Of a DNA stretch of 64,000 nucleotides, positions 53,446 through 61,954 are shown one piece after another. Position numbers and translations under genes: made by a program. The DNA is from Defluviitalea phaphyphila (GTDB lineage Bacteria > Bacillota > Clostridia > Lachnospirales > Defluviitaleaceae), in NCBI RefSeq assembly GCF_001466305.1, contig NZ_JWID01000004.1:94099-158098 (forward strand). The letters run 5' to 3'. Position 1 is the first letter of the stretch, and each line of letters opens with the position of its first letter. A model generated the notes under the pieces. The model saw nothing but the letters and a program-made list of their open reading frames with translations. It had not been told where the DNA came from and did not search any database.

Positions 53446-55425
53446 TTATATTACATCCATTTCATCTAAATAGTTGTGTCCATATTGTGAAATGTATTCT
53501 TTTCTTTCATTTAGTTTATCTCCTAAAAGAATTTCAAAAATTTCTTTTGTTTTTTCTATATCGTCTGGAATAACTTTTATAAGTCTTCTTGTTTCTGGAT
53601 TCATTGTGGTCTCCCACATCATATCCGGGTCATTTTCTCCTAATCCTTTTGAACGCTGTATTGTATATTTACCTTTTATTTGAGATAAAATTCTCTTTTT
53701 TTCACTTTCATTATAAGCAAAATAAGTCTTTCTACTACTCCTAATTTCAAATAAGGGAGTTTCTGCAATATACACTTTTCCTTCTTTTATTAAAGTAGGA
53801 ACAAGTCTATAAAGCATAGTTAAAATTAAAGTTCTTATTTGATATCCATCCACATCTGCATCTGTACAAATAATAATTTTATCCCATTTAAGCTTATTTA
53901 TATCAAAAGTATGAAGGTCTTTACTATGTCTATTATTAATCTCTACTCCACATCCTAAAACTTTAAGAAGATCTACAATTATTTCATTTTTAAATATTTT
54001 GTGATCATCTGCTTTTAAACAATTAAGTATTTTCCCCCTAACAGGCATTATAGCTTGAAACTCTGCGTTACGACCTAATTTACAAGACCCTAAAGCAGAA
54101 TCTCCTTCAACAATATATAATTCTCTTTTTTTAATATCTTTAGTTCTACAATCTACAAACTTTTTAACTCTATTTACAACATCTATTTCCCCGCCTAACT
54201 TCTTTTTTATATCAATCCTTGTTTTTTCTGCCTTTTCACGACTTCTTTTATTTATTAATATTTGGTTTGCTATTTTTTCTGCCTCGTCTTTATTTTCTAT
54301 AAAATATATTTCTAATTTCTTTTTTAAGAAATCAGTCATCGCTTCTTGAATAAATGTGTTAGTAATAGCTTTTTTTGTTTGATTTTCATAACTGGTTATA
54401 GTAGAAAATGAATTACTAACTAAAATTAAACTATCTTCAATATCAGTAAAAGTTATTTTCTTTTCTCCCTTATTATATTTATTCTCAGCTTTTAAATATT
54501 TATCTATAGCATATACAAAGGCACTTTTTACTGCTTTATCTGGTGCTCCTCCATACTCTAAGAAACTAGAATTATGAAAGTATTCTAAAAGATTAATTTC
54601 GTTATTAAAACAAAAACCTATTTGCATTTTTACTTTATATTCTGGTTTATCTTCCCTATCTCTTCCTTTAGTCTCAGTTTCAAAAAATTGAATAGAAGAA
54701 AAACCCTTATCATTATTTATTTCTTTTATATAATCTACAATACCATTTTCATAACAGTATACATATTTTTCATTTGAAACTTCATCTTTTAACTCAAATA
54801 CTACTCCTGCATTAACAACTGCTTGCTTTTTTAAGGTTTCTTTAAAATAAGAAATAGGTATATTAATATCAGTAAAAACTTCTATATCTGGTTTCCATTT
54901 TATAATTGTTCCTGTATATTTACTATCACTTTTTTCTTTTTTAAGTCCTCCTATATTATTTCCCTTTTCAAAGTGCAACTCATATTTATATCCATCTCTA
55001 TAAACTATTACATCCATATATTCCGAACTATATTGAGTAGCACAACTTCCAAGCCCATTTAATCCTAAACTAAATTCATAATTTTCACCATCATTATTAT
55101 TATACTTTCCTCCCGCATATAGTTCACAAAATACTAATTCCCAATTATATCTTTTTTCTTTTTCATTATAATCCAAAGGAATGCCTCTTCCATAATCTTT
55201 TACCATAATTGAAGAATCTTTATATACAGTCACCTCTATTTTATCTCCAAAACCTTCCCTAGCTTCATCAATTGCATTAGCAAGAATTTCAAAAAATGCA
55301 TGTTGACATCCGCTAAGTCCATCTGAACCAAATATAACACTAGGTCTTAATCTAACTCTATCTGCTCCTTTTAAAAGAGATATGCTTTCATTTCCGTATT
55401 TTTTCTCTTGTTTTTTTGTTGACAT
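53446..55425 (-). CDS. Type IIA DNA topoisomerase subunit B (ParE/GyrB-like)
   Basis: A 659-residue GHKL ATPase subunit. The ATP site reads FFEILANAIDEAREG (conserved E, N and D) and DYGRGIPLD, with LGLNGLGSCATQYSSEYMDV as the lid, and the Toprim domain has ELYIVEGDSALGSCKLGRNA and ICTDADVDGYQIRTLILTML (E-G-D-S-A, D-x-D). The N-terminal 'LKGADRVRLRPSVIFGSDGL' departs from the usual 'LEGLEAVRKRPGMYIG', marking a divergent clade found in Clostridia. With the A subunit next door it probably forms a topoisomerase IV-type enzyme for chromosome decatenation. Confidence 0.9.
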   Translation of the reverse strand: MSTKKQEKKYGNESISLLKGADRVRLRPSVIFGSDGLSGCQHAFFEILANAIDEAREGFGDKIEVTVYKDSSIMVKDYGRGIPLDYNEKEKRYNWELVFCELYAGGKYNNNDGENYEFSLGLNGLGSCATQYSSEYMDVIVYRDGYKYELHFEKGNNIGGLKKEKSDSKYTGTIIKWKPDIEVFTDINIPISYFKETLKKQAVVNAGVVFELKDEVSNEKYVYCYENGIVDYIKEINNDKGFSSIQFFETETKGRDREDKPEYKVKMQIGFCFNNEINLLEYFHNSSFLEYGGAPDKAVKSAFVYAIDKYLKAENKYNKGEKKITFTDIEDSLILVSNSFSTITSYENQTKKAITNTFIQEAMTDFLKKKLEIYFIENKDEAEKIANQILINKRSREKAEKTRIDIKKKLGGEIDVVNRVKKFVDCRTKDIKKRELYIVEGDSALGSCKLGRNAEFQAIMPVRGKILNCLKADDHKIFKNEIIVDLLKVLGCGVEINNRHSKDLHTFDINKLKWDKIIICTDADVDGYQIRTLILTMLYRLVPTLIKEGKVYIAETPLFEIRSSRKTYFAYNESEKKRILSQIKGKYTIQRSKGLGENDPDMMWETTMNPETRRLIKVIPDDIEKTKEIFEILLGDKLNERKEYISQYGHNYLDEMDVI

Positions 55426-55520
55426 AAATAAAACTCCTCTATATTCATTTCTCTAATTAGATTAATAGAAACTTATGTTCGTGTCAAGTTTAATTCTAAA
55501 AAATAAAAAATTTTTTATTT

Positions 55521-57617
55521 TTAGTTAATCCATACAGTAGTATCTCTAGGAATTGTATCATAAAACCATTTACTATTTTCTAGGGAAAAACGAATACATC
55601 CATGAGAAGCTCTTTTACCTAAAACATTATTTTCTAAAATATAAGTCCCTGTTGCATCCATAATAACTGAATGGTATAAATAATCCCCCCATATTTGAAC
55701 CCAATTTTTACACATATAGCCATCTCCAAAGTATGCTCCCCTTGCTTTAATTGTAAAAAATCCTCTTGGAGTTGGAGTAATATTTTTCCCAGTTGAGCAA
55801 AGCATACTTCTTACAAGCTTCCAGCTATTATTTTCTTTTTTAAACACATGAGTAATTTGTCTATCTAAATCAGTCCATACAAAATAATCTGTATTACTTT
55901 TAAAATCTTTTATATTAACATATGCTTCTAACTGTTCTTTAGTCATTTGATTTTTATTAGTTGGTGGATCTTCAGGAATTGATACAGAACCCCAAGGAAT
56001 CCTTCCTTCTTTTTTTCCATCTATGCTTTTACATTGATACCAGTATCCTGCTTCAGCATATAATATTTCTACTTTTTCTCCCTTTTCAAATCCTGATACA
56101 CTTCTTCTCATTGTCCCAATAATTATAGAAGGTTTTACTAAAGATAAAATTTCTTCCTCTAGGTTTTTATATATGTTTAGCATATATTCAATAATTTTAT
56201 CTGATTTTAAATAATTTAATTCATCTATAAATAAAGGATTTTCTTTTAAATTTATACTTTTAATTATTGTTCCTATATATAAATATTTTTCATATGAATC
56301 ATACTTCCTTAAATCAAAAATTTCATACCCATTCTTAGGAATTCCGTAAAAAGAATCTTCTTCTATATTAAATTCTTTCTTCTTCACATCATACCAAACA
56401 TTAACTATCTCTAGATCAACTGTGTTATCACTATGGTTTAATATTTTATTTTCTATTATTTCAATCTTTAAATCTTTTTTATTATATTCTTTTATTAAGT
56501 TTATACTGATTTCTTTTTCATTTTCATTCCAAATAATATCACCAAATACTAATAAATCTTTTATATAAATAATAGTCTTATTATTAGCATTATAAGAGGG
56601 AATCTTTCTATCTCCTATATAGACGTCTATATTTGTATAAATCATAGGTTTTTTTATAAGAGCATCTTCTCTTTTTTTAATTTCATCATCTGATATACCT
56701 ATAATATTTTTATTTCCATTTCTATATAAAAATATATTTTTACTTTCTTTATCAAATTCTATATCAAATCCATAGTATTGAAGATCTGATAAAACTATCA
56801 TAGTAGAATCCTTATACATAAAAGAAGGAATTAAATATCCATTAATAAATACTTTATTATTCCCTTTTTCTAAAATTCCTATTTCTAAACCATAATTTAT
56901 TTTTTTAAAAGGAGATTTAAATTCTGTCATTGATAAAAGTTTTTTTACTTTTTCATTTGTCCTGTTAGAAATATCGGTATTATATTTAAATCTTTTTATT
57001 TTTTCTAATATATTCTCTAATTCTTTTTTGGTTATGTTTTTATTGGGATAAAACATATTTTCATCTTCACTATCTATTAAATTATTTACATAAGCTGCAT
57101 TAATATATGCTTCATTATAAGTATTTTTAATATCTTCAAAAAGTGAATATTTAGAGTATATTGGCTCAAGTTCTAATACATTGCATATTATTCTAGATGC
57201 CATAGACTTTGTGAGAATCTCATTCTTATTTCTATTAGGAATCCCTTTTAAATATCCTTTTTCTTCTCCTAAAATAATATAATCTTCATCTTCAAAAACT
57301 TCTTCTTCATAAAAAATCTTTATAAGTTCTTTAATAAATTCTATCAATCTTACATTTTCTATTTGTTCTTTTTCTTCTAAACTATTATTTGTTTCTCTGT
57401 TCTTTTCTTTTTCTATATCATTTGATAAAATGTTGTTTATATTTTCTTTGTTAAAAAAATCTTTTATATTTATATTTTCCTTTCCCTCAAAAATATTATT
57501 TATTTCTTTATTTATATTATTTATAAAAATATTATTTATTTTTGCTTTTGTATAAATAGGAATAAAACTTATAATAAAAATAATTGATATTACACTAATG
57601 ATTTTTTTAATCTGCAT
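55521..57617 (-). CDS. Secreted L,D-transpeptidase with SLH-like, stalk and SH3-like parts
   Basis: A 698-residue exported protein. Residues 1-26 form a signal peptide. About 115-215 is an S-layer-homology-like pair (KGYLKGIPNRNKNEILTKSM, NKNITKKELENILEKIK) that could hold it to cell-wall polymer. About 225-385 looks like a copper-amine-oxidase-N stalk repeat (VFINGYLIPSFMYKDSTMIV). About 480-545 is SH3-like. The YkuD catalytic domain at about 570-698 ends with IMDATGTYILENNVLGKRAS and HGCIRFSLENSKWFYD, containing the catalytic H-G-C-x-R. YkuD enzymes make 3-3 peptidoglycan crosslinks or anchor proteins to the wall. The catalytic motifs look intact. Confidence 0.85.
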   Translation of the reverse strand: MQIKKIISVISIIFIISFIPIYTKAKINNIFINNINKEINNIFEGKENINIKDFFNKENINNILSNDIEKEKNRETNNSLEEKEQIENVRLIEFIKELIKIFYEEEVFEDEDYIILGEEKGYLKGIPNRNKNEILTKSMASRIICNVLELEPIYSKYSLFEDIKNTYNEAYINAAYVNNLIDSEDENMFYPNKNITKKELENILEKIKRFKYNTDISNRTNEKVKKLLSMTEFKSPFKKINYGLEIGILEKGNNKVFINGYLIPSFMYKDSTMIVLSDLQYYGFDIEFDKESKNIFLYRNGNKNIIGISDDEIKKREDALIKKPMIYTNIDVYIGDRKIPSYNANNKTIIYIKDLLVFGDIIWNENEKEISINLIKEYNKKDLKIEIIENKILNHSDNTVDLEIVNVWYDVKKKEFNIEEDSFYGIPKNGYEIFDLRKYDSYEKYLYIGTIIKSINLKENPLFIDELNYLKSDKIIEYMLNIYKNLEEEILSLVKPSIIIGTMRRSVSGFEKGEKVEILYAEAGYWYQCKSIDGKKEGRIPWGSVSIPEDPPTNKNQMTKEQLEAYVNIKDFKSNTDYFVWTDLDRQITHVFKKENNSWKLVRSMLCSTGKNITPTPRGFFTIKARGAYFGDGYMCKNWVQIWGDYLYHSVIMDATGTYILENNVLGKRASHGCIRFSLENSKWFYDTIPRDTTVWIN

Positions 57618-57731
57618 TATAAATCCCCCATTTAATTTTATTTTTGTAAAATCATTATTATAATACCAATTATTGGAATTATTTTCAACAAAAAATTATA
57701 TTTATAAAAGCAGAAAAATTAAGACATATAA

Positions 57732-57760
57732 TTGAATTTAATATATAAAACTGTTATACT
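57732..57760 (+). promoter_or_regulatory. Candidate sigma-A promoter of the small membrane-anchored protein
   Basis: TTGAAT (57732-57737), exactly 17 bases, TATACT (57755-57760), 46 bp before the ATG at 57807. It faces away from the L,D-transpeptidase gene. Confidence 0.65.
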
Positions 57761-57806
57761 ACCTTAAGTAGGTTTTTTTAAATACATCAATATGGAGGTT
57801 ATAATT

Positions 57807-58241
57807 ATGCAAGAAAACAACGGTAAAAATTTTATTTGGCTTTTTGTAGGATTATTTGTAGTACTATTTGGATTTGCCTTATTTAATGAGGCTTCTGGAA
57901 AAACTAATAAAAATGTAGTTTCTGTAGATGAAATGATTAAATCTATAGTACAAAGCGATGCTGTTCTTTCTGATTTACCTAATATACTTCCAGAAGAAAG
58001 CGATGTACCAGAAGAACTTGTTCCTTACTTAAGAATTGAAAAAGAAAGAGCTGCTTCTCATAAAATGATAGGAGACCTTATTTATTTTTATAATCCAAAT
58101 ACAAATATATCTTCTTTATATTATTATTCAACTAATGGCTCTATTCTTCTTTATAATTCTTCAGAAGGAATTCAATTTTCTGATGAAACTTTTGCCCCTT
58201 TTAGAGAAAAAATTGAACAAACCTATAAACAAACTTTATAA
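57807..58241 (+). CDS. Hypothetical single-pass membrane protein
   Basis: A 144-residue protein with one N-terminal transmembrane helix (NFIWLFVGLFVVLFGFALF) and an acidic, likely extracytoplasmic, remainder (LPNILPEESDVPEELVPYLR; SLYYYSTNGSILLYNSSEGI). The start at 57807 is chosen because TGGAGG lies about nine bases upstream; the ATG at 57792 overlaps that site. No cysteine suggests no lipoprotein signal. I do not recognise the family. Its promoter and terminator make it a single-gene unit. Confidence 0.7.
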   Translation: MQENNGKNFIWLFVGLFVVLFGFALFNEASGKTNKNVVSVDEMIKSIVQSDAVLSDLPNILPEESDVPEELVPYLRIEKERAASHKMIGDLIYFYNPNTNISSLYYYSTNGSILLYNSSEGIQFSDETFAPFREKIEQTYKQTL

Positions 58242-58266
58242 AAGGCAACCACTGGTTGCCTTTAAA
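58241..58266. terminator. Bidirectional terminator after the small membrane protein gene
   Basis: Inverted repeat aaaggcaacca, loop ct, ggttgccttt with flanking A/T. It overlaps the stop region of the convergent S1-domain gene. Confidence 0.82.
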
Positions 58267-59440
58267 ATTTTAATCCTTTTAATTTATCTTTAAGTATATC
58301 TCCTATTGTAATATTATCTTGTTCATCATTATTATATTTTGATATATCTTCTCTATAATCTTCTTTTGCTTCTCTAATACTTAATCCGATTCTTTTTTCT
58401 TCTGTATTTAATTCTATTATTTTTGCTTTAACTTTATCTCCTACTGAGATCACTTCCGACACTTTTGCAATATGTTTATCAGAAATTTGTGAAATATGAA
58501 CTAATCCTTCTACACCGGGTTCTATTTCAACAAATGCTCCAAAATTAGCAATTCTAACAACTTTACCTTCTACAATATCATTTACTTGATATTTATTACT
58601 TACTTCATTCCAAGGATCTTCTGTTATATCTTTTAATCCTAAGGAAATTCTTTCTTTCTTCTCATCAAAATCTATTACATAAACCTCTACTTTATCTCCT
58701 ATTTTAACCACTTCAGCAGGATCTAATACTCTTTTCCAAGATAGATCAGATAAATGAATTAAACCTTCTACCCCACCTAAATCTACAAAAGCACCAAACT
58801 TTGTAAGCTTAGTTATAACACCTTTTCTTTTTTCTCCTTTTTGAAGACTTTTAAAAAGTTCTTGTTTTTTTAGTTCCCTTTCTTCTTGTTCTACTACTTT
58901 TCTAGATAATACAACTTTATTAGTTGCTTTATCAAATTCAATAAGTTTTACTTTTAAAGTTTTTCCTACATATTCATTTAAATCTTCTACATAATGAATA
59001 GAAAGATGAGAAGCTGGTATAAATCCTCTAACTCCTTTTATATTTGCAACTACTCCTCCCTTTACTGTTTCTTTAATTTTTACTTCAAAAGGAGTATCTG
59101 ATGTATAGTAATCATTTAATTCTTCCCATACTACAACTCTATCTGCCTGTTTTTTAGATAAAACAACATTTCCTTCTCCATCATCTAGTTGAATAATGCA
59201 TACATCTATTTCATCTTCTTCCTTTAAAATATCTCTTGGGTCTATATTTTCATCTTCACATACTTCTTGTTTTGTTATAATTCCATCTGACATATAACCT
59301 ATATTGACTAAAACTTCATCTTCTGTTACCTTTATTACTTTTCCTTTTACAATATCTCCTGGCCTAAGTTTTTTCATGTTTTTTTCAATATCTTCCATTA
59401 CTTGATCCATGGTAGTTTCTTCAGTATAATTTTTCTCCAT
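58262..59440 (-). CDS. rpsA: S1-domain RNA-binding protein (ribosomal protein S1 homologue)
   Basis: A 392-residue protein with four S1 OB-fold repeats, for example LRPGDIVKGKVIKVTEDEVL, TPFEVKIKETVKGGVVANIK, GEKRKGVITKLTKFGAFVDL and NDIVEGKVVRIANFGAFVEI; the last two have the full GAFV(d/e)(l/i) and GL(v/i)H(i/l)S(q/d) motifs. This is the shorter Gram-positive S1-like form; enzymes in some Clostridia carry an IspH fusion, which is absent here. It probably binds mRNA on the 30S subunit. The start at 59440 (MEKNYTEET) is used because AAGGAG lies nine bases upstream. Confidence 0.9.
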   Translation of the reverse strand: MEKNYTEETTMDQVMEDIEKNMKKLRPGDIVKGKVIKVTEDEVLVNIGYMSDGIITKQEVCEDENIDPRDILKEEDEIDVCIIQLDDGEGNVVLSKKQADRVVVWEELNDYYTSDTPFEVKIKETVKGGVVANIKGVRGFIPASHLSIHYVEDLNEYVGKTLKVKLIEFDKATNKVVLSRKVVEQEERELKKQELFKSLQKGEKRKGVITKLTKFGAFVDLGGVEGLIHLSDLSWKRVLDPAEVVKIGDKVEVYVIDFDEKKERISLGLKDITEDPWNEVSNKYQVNDIVEGKVVRIANFGAFVEIEPGVEGLVHISQISDKHIAKVSEVISVGDKVKAKIIELNTEEKRIGLSIREAKEDYREDISKYNNDEQDNITIGDILKDKLKGLKF

Positions 59441-59500
59441 GTAATACATCTCCTTATTTATATTAATTAGTTGTTATTATGATACACTAAAATTTTAAAT

Positions 59501-60061
59501 TTATAAATACTTACTTTTTAAATATCCAAATACTCCCCCGCAAAATCCTCCTATAATATGAGTTAATTGAGATATTTGATCCTTAGAAAATAATCCTTCC
59601 ATTATTTCTCTTCCTATAAAAATAACTATTACTAATATTAAAGTTAACGGAATAGTTCCTTTTTGAATATTAGTAAAAGAACTTAAAAGAATAAACATAA
59701 AAACTATTCCACTAGCTCCTAATAATGCTGTATTAAAAAACATAACATTAATAATTCCTGTAATAAAAGCTGTAAATAATATCATGAAAAGTATATTATA
59801 AGACCCATATTTTTCTTCTAAAATAGGTCCTATTAGAAGAATTAATAAAAAATTATTTATAAAATGTTCCCAATTAATATGCCCTAATATATGAGTAAAT
59901 AATCTAATATAAAAAAGTGGATCTTTTATAGATGTTCTGTAAATTGAAAATAAAAATATAGTAGACTTAGAATTTGTCAATTCTCCTAAAATAAATACTA
60001 AAAATGCTAAACAAGTAAATGTTAAAATAACTGGAGAATTATAATGGATTTTTTTTAACAT
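59501..60061 (-). CDS. Rhomboid-family intramembrane serine protease
   Basis: A 186-residue membrane protein with about six helices. Rhomboid features: GHINWEHFINNFLLILLIGP (conserved N and H in TM2), LGASGIVFMFILLSS (catalytic Ser in G-x-S-G, TM4) and QLTHIIGGFCGGVFGYLKSK (catalytic His, TM6). It should cleave transmembrane substrates inside the membrane. Short, with no extra domain. It follows folA by 12 bp on the same strand; the pairing is not functionally obvious. Confidence 0.9.
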   Translation of the reverse strand: MLKKIHYNSPVILTFTCLAFLVFILGELTNSKSTIFLFSIYRTSIKDPLFYIRLFTHILGHINWEHFINNFLLILLIGPILEEKYGSYNILFMILFTAFITGIINVMFFNTALLGASGIVFMFILLSSFTNIQKGTIPLTLILVIVIFIGREIMEGLFSKDQISQLTHIIGGFCGGVFGYLKSKYL

Positions 60062-60073
60062 AATATTATCACC

Positions 60074-60583
60074 CTAGAAATTTATCTTTTTTATATTATT
60101 ATTCTTATAAACGGTATATTGAAAAGAAGTATCTTTATAAGATTTTATGTCACTTTCTTTAATTAAATCCCAATCTTTATTATTATCTAAATTAGGGAAA
60201 AATGTATCAGCATCGTATACTTCTTTTATTTTTGTAACATATACTATATTACAATATGGAAGAAGAAGTTTATAAATTTGTTCTCCTCCTATTACAAAAA
60301 TATCTTCACTATTATATTTTTTTATTTTTAAAAATAATTCTGATATAGAATTACATATTATGGCATTTTCTACTTTATAATTAATATCTCTAGTAAGTAT
60401 AATATTAATTCTATCTTTTAAAGGTTTTTTATTAGGTAAAGATTCAAAGGTATTTCTTCCCATAATCACTACTTTTCCTAAAGTTTTTTCTCTAAATTGC
60501 TTCATATCTTCAGGTATTACTTTTAATAGGTCTCCCCTACAGCCTATTCCCCAATTTTTATCTACTGCTACAATGGCATTCAT
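60074..60583 (-). CDS. folA: Dihydrofolate reductase
   Basis: A 169-residue enzyme reducing dihydrofolate to tetrahydrofolate with NADPH. Motifs: MNAIVAVDKNWGIGCRGDLL (with the substrate-site W-G and NADPH-side GDL), PEDMKQFREKTLGKVVIMGR (conserved M-G-R), TFESLPNKKPLKDRINIILT and EDIFVIGGEQIYKLLLPYC (IGG-x-x-iY). It regenerates folate oxidised by the thymidylate synthase encoded 11 bp upstream. The classic thyA-folA operon order is preserved. Confidence 0.95.
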   Translation of the reverse strand: MNAIVAVDKNWGIGCRGDLLKVIPEDMKQFREKTLGKVVIMGRNTFESLPNKKPLKDRINIILTRDINYKVENAIICNSISELFLKIKKYNSEDIFVIGGEQIYKLLLPYCNIVYVTKIKEVYDADTFFPNLDNNKDWDLIKESDIKSYKDTSFQYTVYKNNNIKKINF

Positions 60584-60594
60584 ATTTGTACCTC

Positions 60595-61425
60595 CTATAT
60601 TGCCACAGGAATATTTTTTATAGGCTCTCCATATTTATATCCCTCTAATTTAAAATCTTCAACTTTAAAAGCATAAAAATCTTTTATATCAGGATTTATT
60701 ATTAATTTAGGAGCTGGATATGATTTTCTTTTTATTAATTTTTTTATAATAGGAATATGTCTGTCATAAATATGAGCATCTGCTATAACATGAACTAATT
60801 CTCCAGCTTCTAAATTACTAACCTGTGCAAACATATGAATTAATATTGCATATTGCACCACATTCCATCCATTAGCAACTAAAATATCTTGAGATCTTTG
60901 ATTTAAAATGGCATTTAATTTATTTTCTGTTACATTAAAGGTAACACTATATGCACAAGGATATAAGTTCATTTCATTTAGATCTTGATGATTATATATA
61001 TTAGTTATAATTCTTCTACTATATGGATTATGTTTTAAATCGTAAAGTACTCTATCAACTTGATCAAATTCTCCTTCTTTATATTTATGTTTAATTCCTA
61101 ATTGATAACCATAAGCTTTTCCTATAGACCCATTTTCATCTGCCCAAGCATCCCATATATGACTATTTAAATCTTTTATATTATTCGATTTTTTTTGCCA
61201 AATCCAAAGAATTTCATCAATAGCAGATTTAAACGGAATTTTTCTTAAAGTCAAAATGGGAAATTCTTTAGATAAATCATATCTATTAACTACTCCAAAT
61301 TTTTTTATAGTATGAGCAGGAGTTCCATCCTCCCATCTAGGTCTTACCTCTTGACCTTCTGAACTTATTCCATTCTCTAATATATCTTCACACATATCTA
61401 TAAAAATCTTATCTGCTAAACTCAC
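60595..61425 (-). CDS. thyA: Thymidylate synthase
   Basis: A 276-residue ThyA enzyme forming dTMP from dUMP and methylene-tetrahydrofolate. Conserved parts: VRPRWEDGTPAHTIKKFGVV (N-terminal arginine phosphate site), IWDAWADENGSIGKAYGYQL, LYPCAYSVTFNVTENKLN (catalytic Cys in P-C-A-Y), RSQDILVANGWNVVQYAIL (the R-S-x-D and N contacts) and HVIADAHIYDRHI. Length normal. First gene of the thyA-folA-rhomboid operon. A flavin-dependent ThyX is not needed with this present. Confidence 0.95.
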   Translation of the reverse strand: MSLADKIFIDMCEDILENGISSEGQEVRPRWEDGTPAHTIKKFGVVNRYDLSKEFPILTLRKIPFKSAIDEILWIWQKKSNNIKDLNSHIWDAWADENGSIGKAYGYQLGIKHKYKEGEFDQVDRVLYDLKHNPYSRRIITNIYNHQDLNEMNLYPCAYSVTFNVTENKLNAILNQRSQDILVANGWNVVQYAILIHMFAQVSNLEAGELVHVIADAHIYDRHIPIIKKLIKRKSYPAPKLIINPDIKDFYAFKVEDFKLEGYKYGEPIKNIPVAI

Positions 61426-61506
61426 ATAGCCACCTTCTTTCTACATTTCTTAATATTTTTCTATTATATAATACTTTATATTTCATATTTGAGCAATAAA
61501 TATAAA

Positions 61507-61548
61507 AAATCCCTTAATAAGAATTAACTTATTAAGGGACAATTTTTA
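61507..61548 (-). terminator. Terminator of the glutaredoxin gene
   Basis: Perfect inverted repeat tcccttaataag, loop aattaa, cttattaaggga with T-rich ends. It overlaps the 3' end of the minus-strand glutaredoxin gene. Confidence 0.85.
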
Positions 61549-61779
61549 TATTCCTAATAAACTATTAATTTTATTTCTATCAAATCCTACTACAATATTC
61601 CCATCGATATCAATTACAGGAACTCCCATCTGCCCAGATTTTCTTATCATTTCTTGAGCAGCTACTTGATCTTCTGCTACATTAATATCTCTATAACTAA
61701 AATTATTTTTCTTCAGATAATCTTTAACCATATGACAAAAAGGACAAGTTGGAGTGGAATATACAGTAATATTATTCAT
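61546..61779 (-). CDS. Glutaredoxin-like protein (NrdH/YruB-type)
   Basis: A 77-residue thioredoxin-fold redox protein. Redox-active cysteines C12 and C15 are in STPTCPFCHMVKDYL, and the cis-proline loop GVPVIDIDGNIVVGFDR is clear. It probably reduces disulfides with thioredoxin-reductase electrons, as members of this small Gram-positive class lack glutathione. Monocistronic with an AGGAGG site and a terminator. Confidence 0.93.
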   Translation of the reverse strand: MNNITVYSTPTCPFCHMVKDYLKKNNFSYRDINVAEDQVAAQEMIRKSGQMGVPVIDIDGNIVVGFDRNKINSLLGI

Positions 61780-61954
61780 ATCAAAACCTCCTTTTTTAAA
61801 GATATTGATTTTTCTAACAAATTTTTATAAAATTTATTATAATATTATTATATTATAATTTTACGATATGTCAATACCCTAAAATCTATTTTATCAAAGA
61901 CAAATAATTTTTCTAATTTAGCATCAGTATATATAATTTGTTTTATAGATAAGA

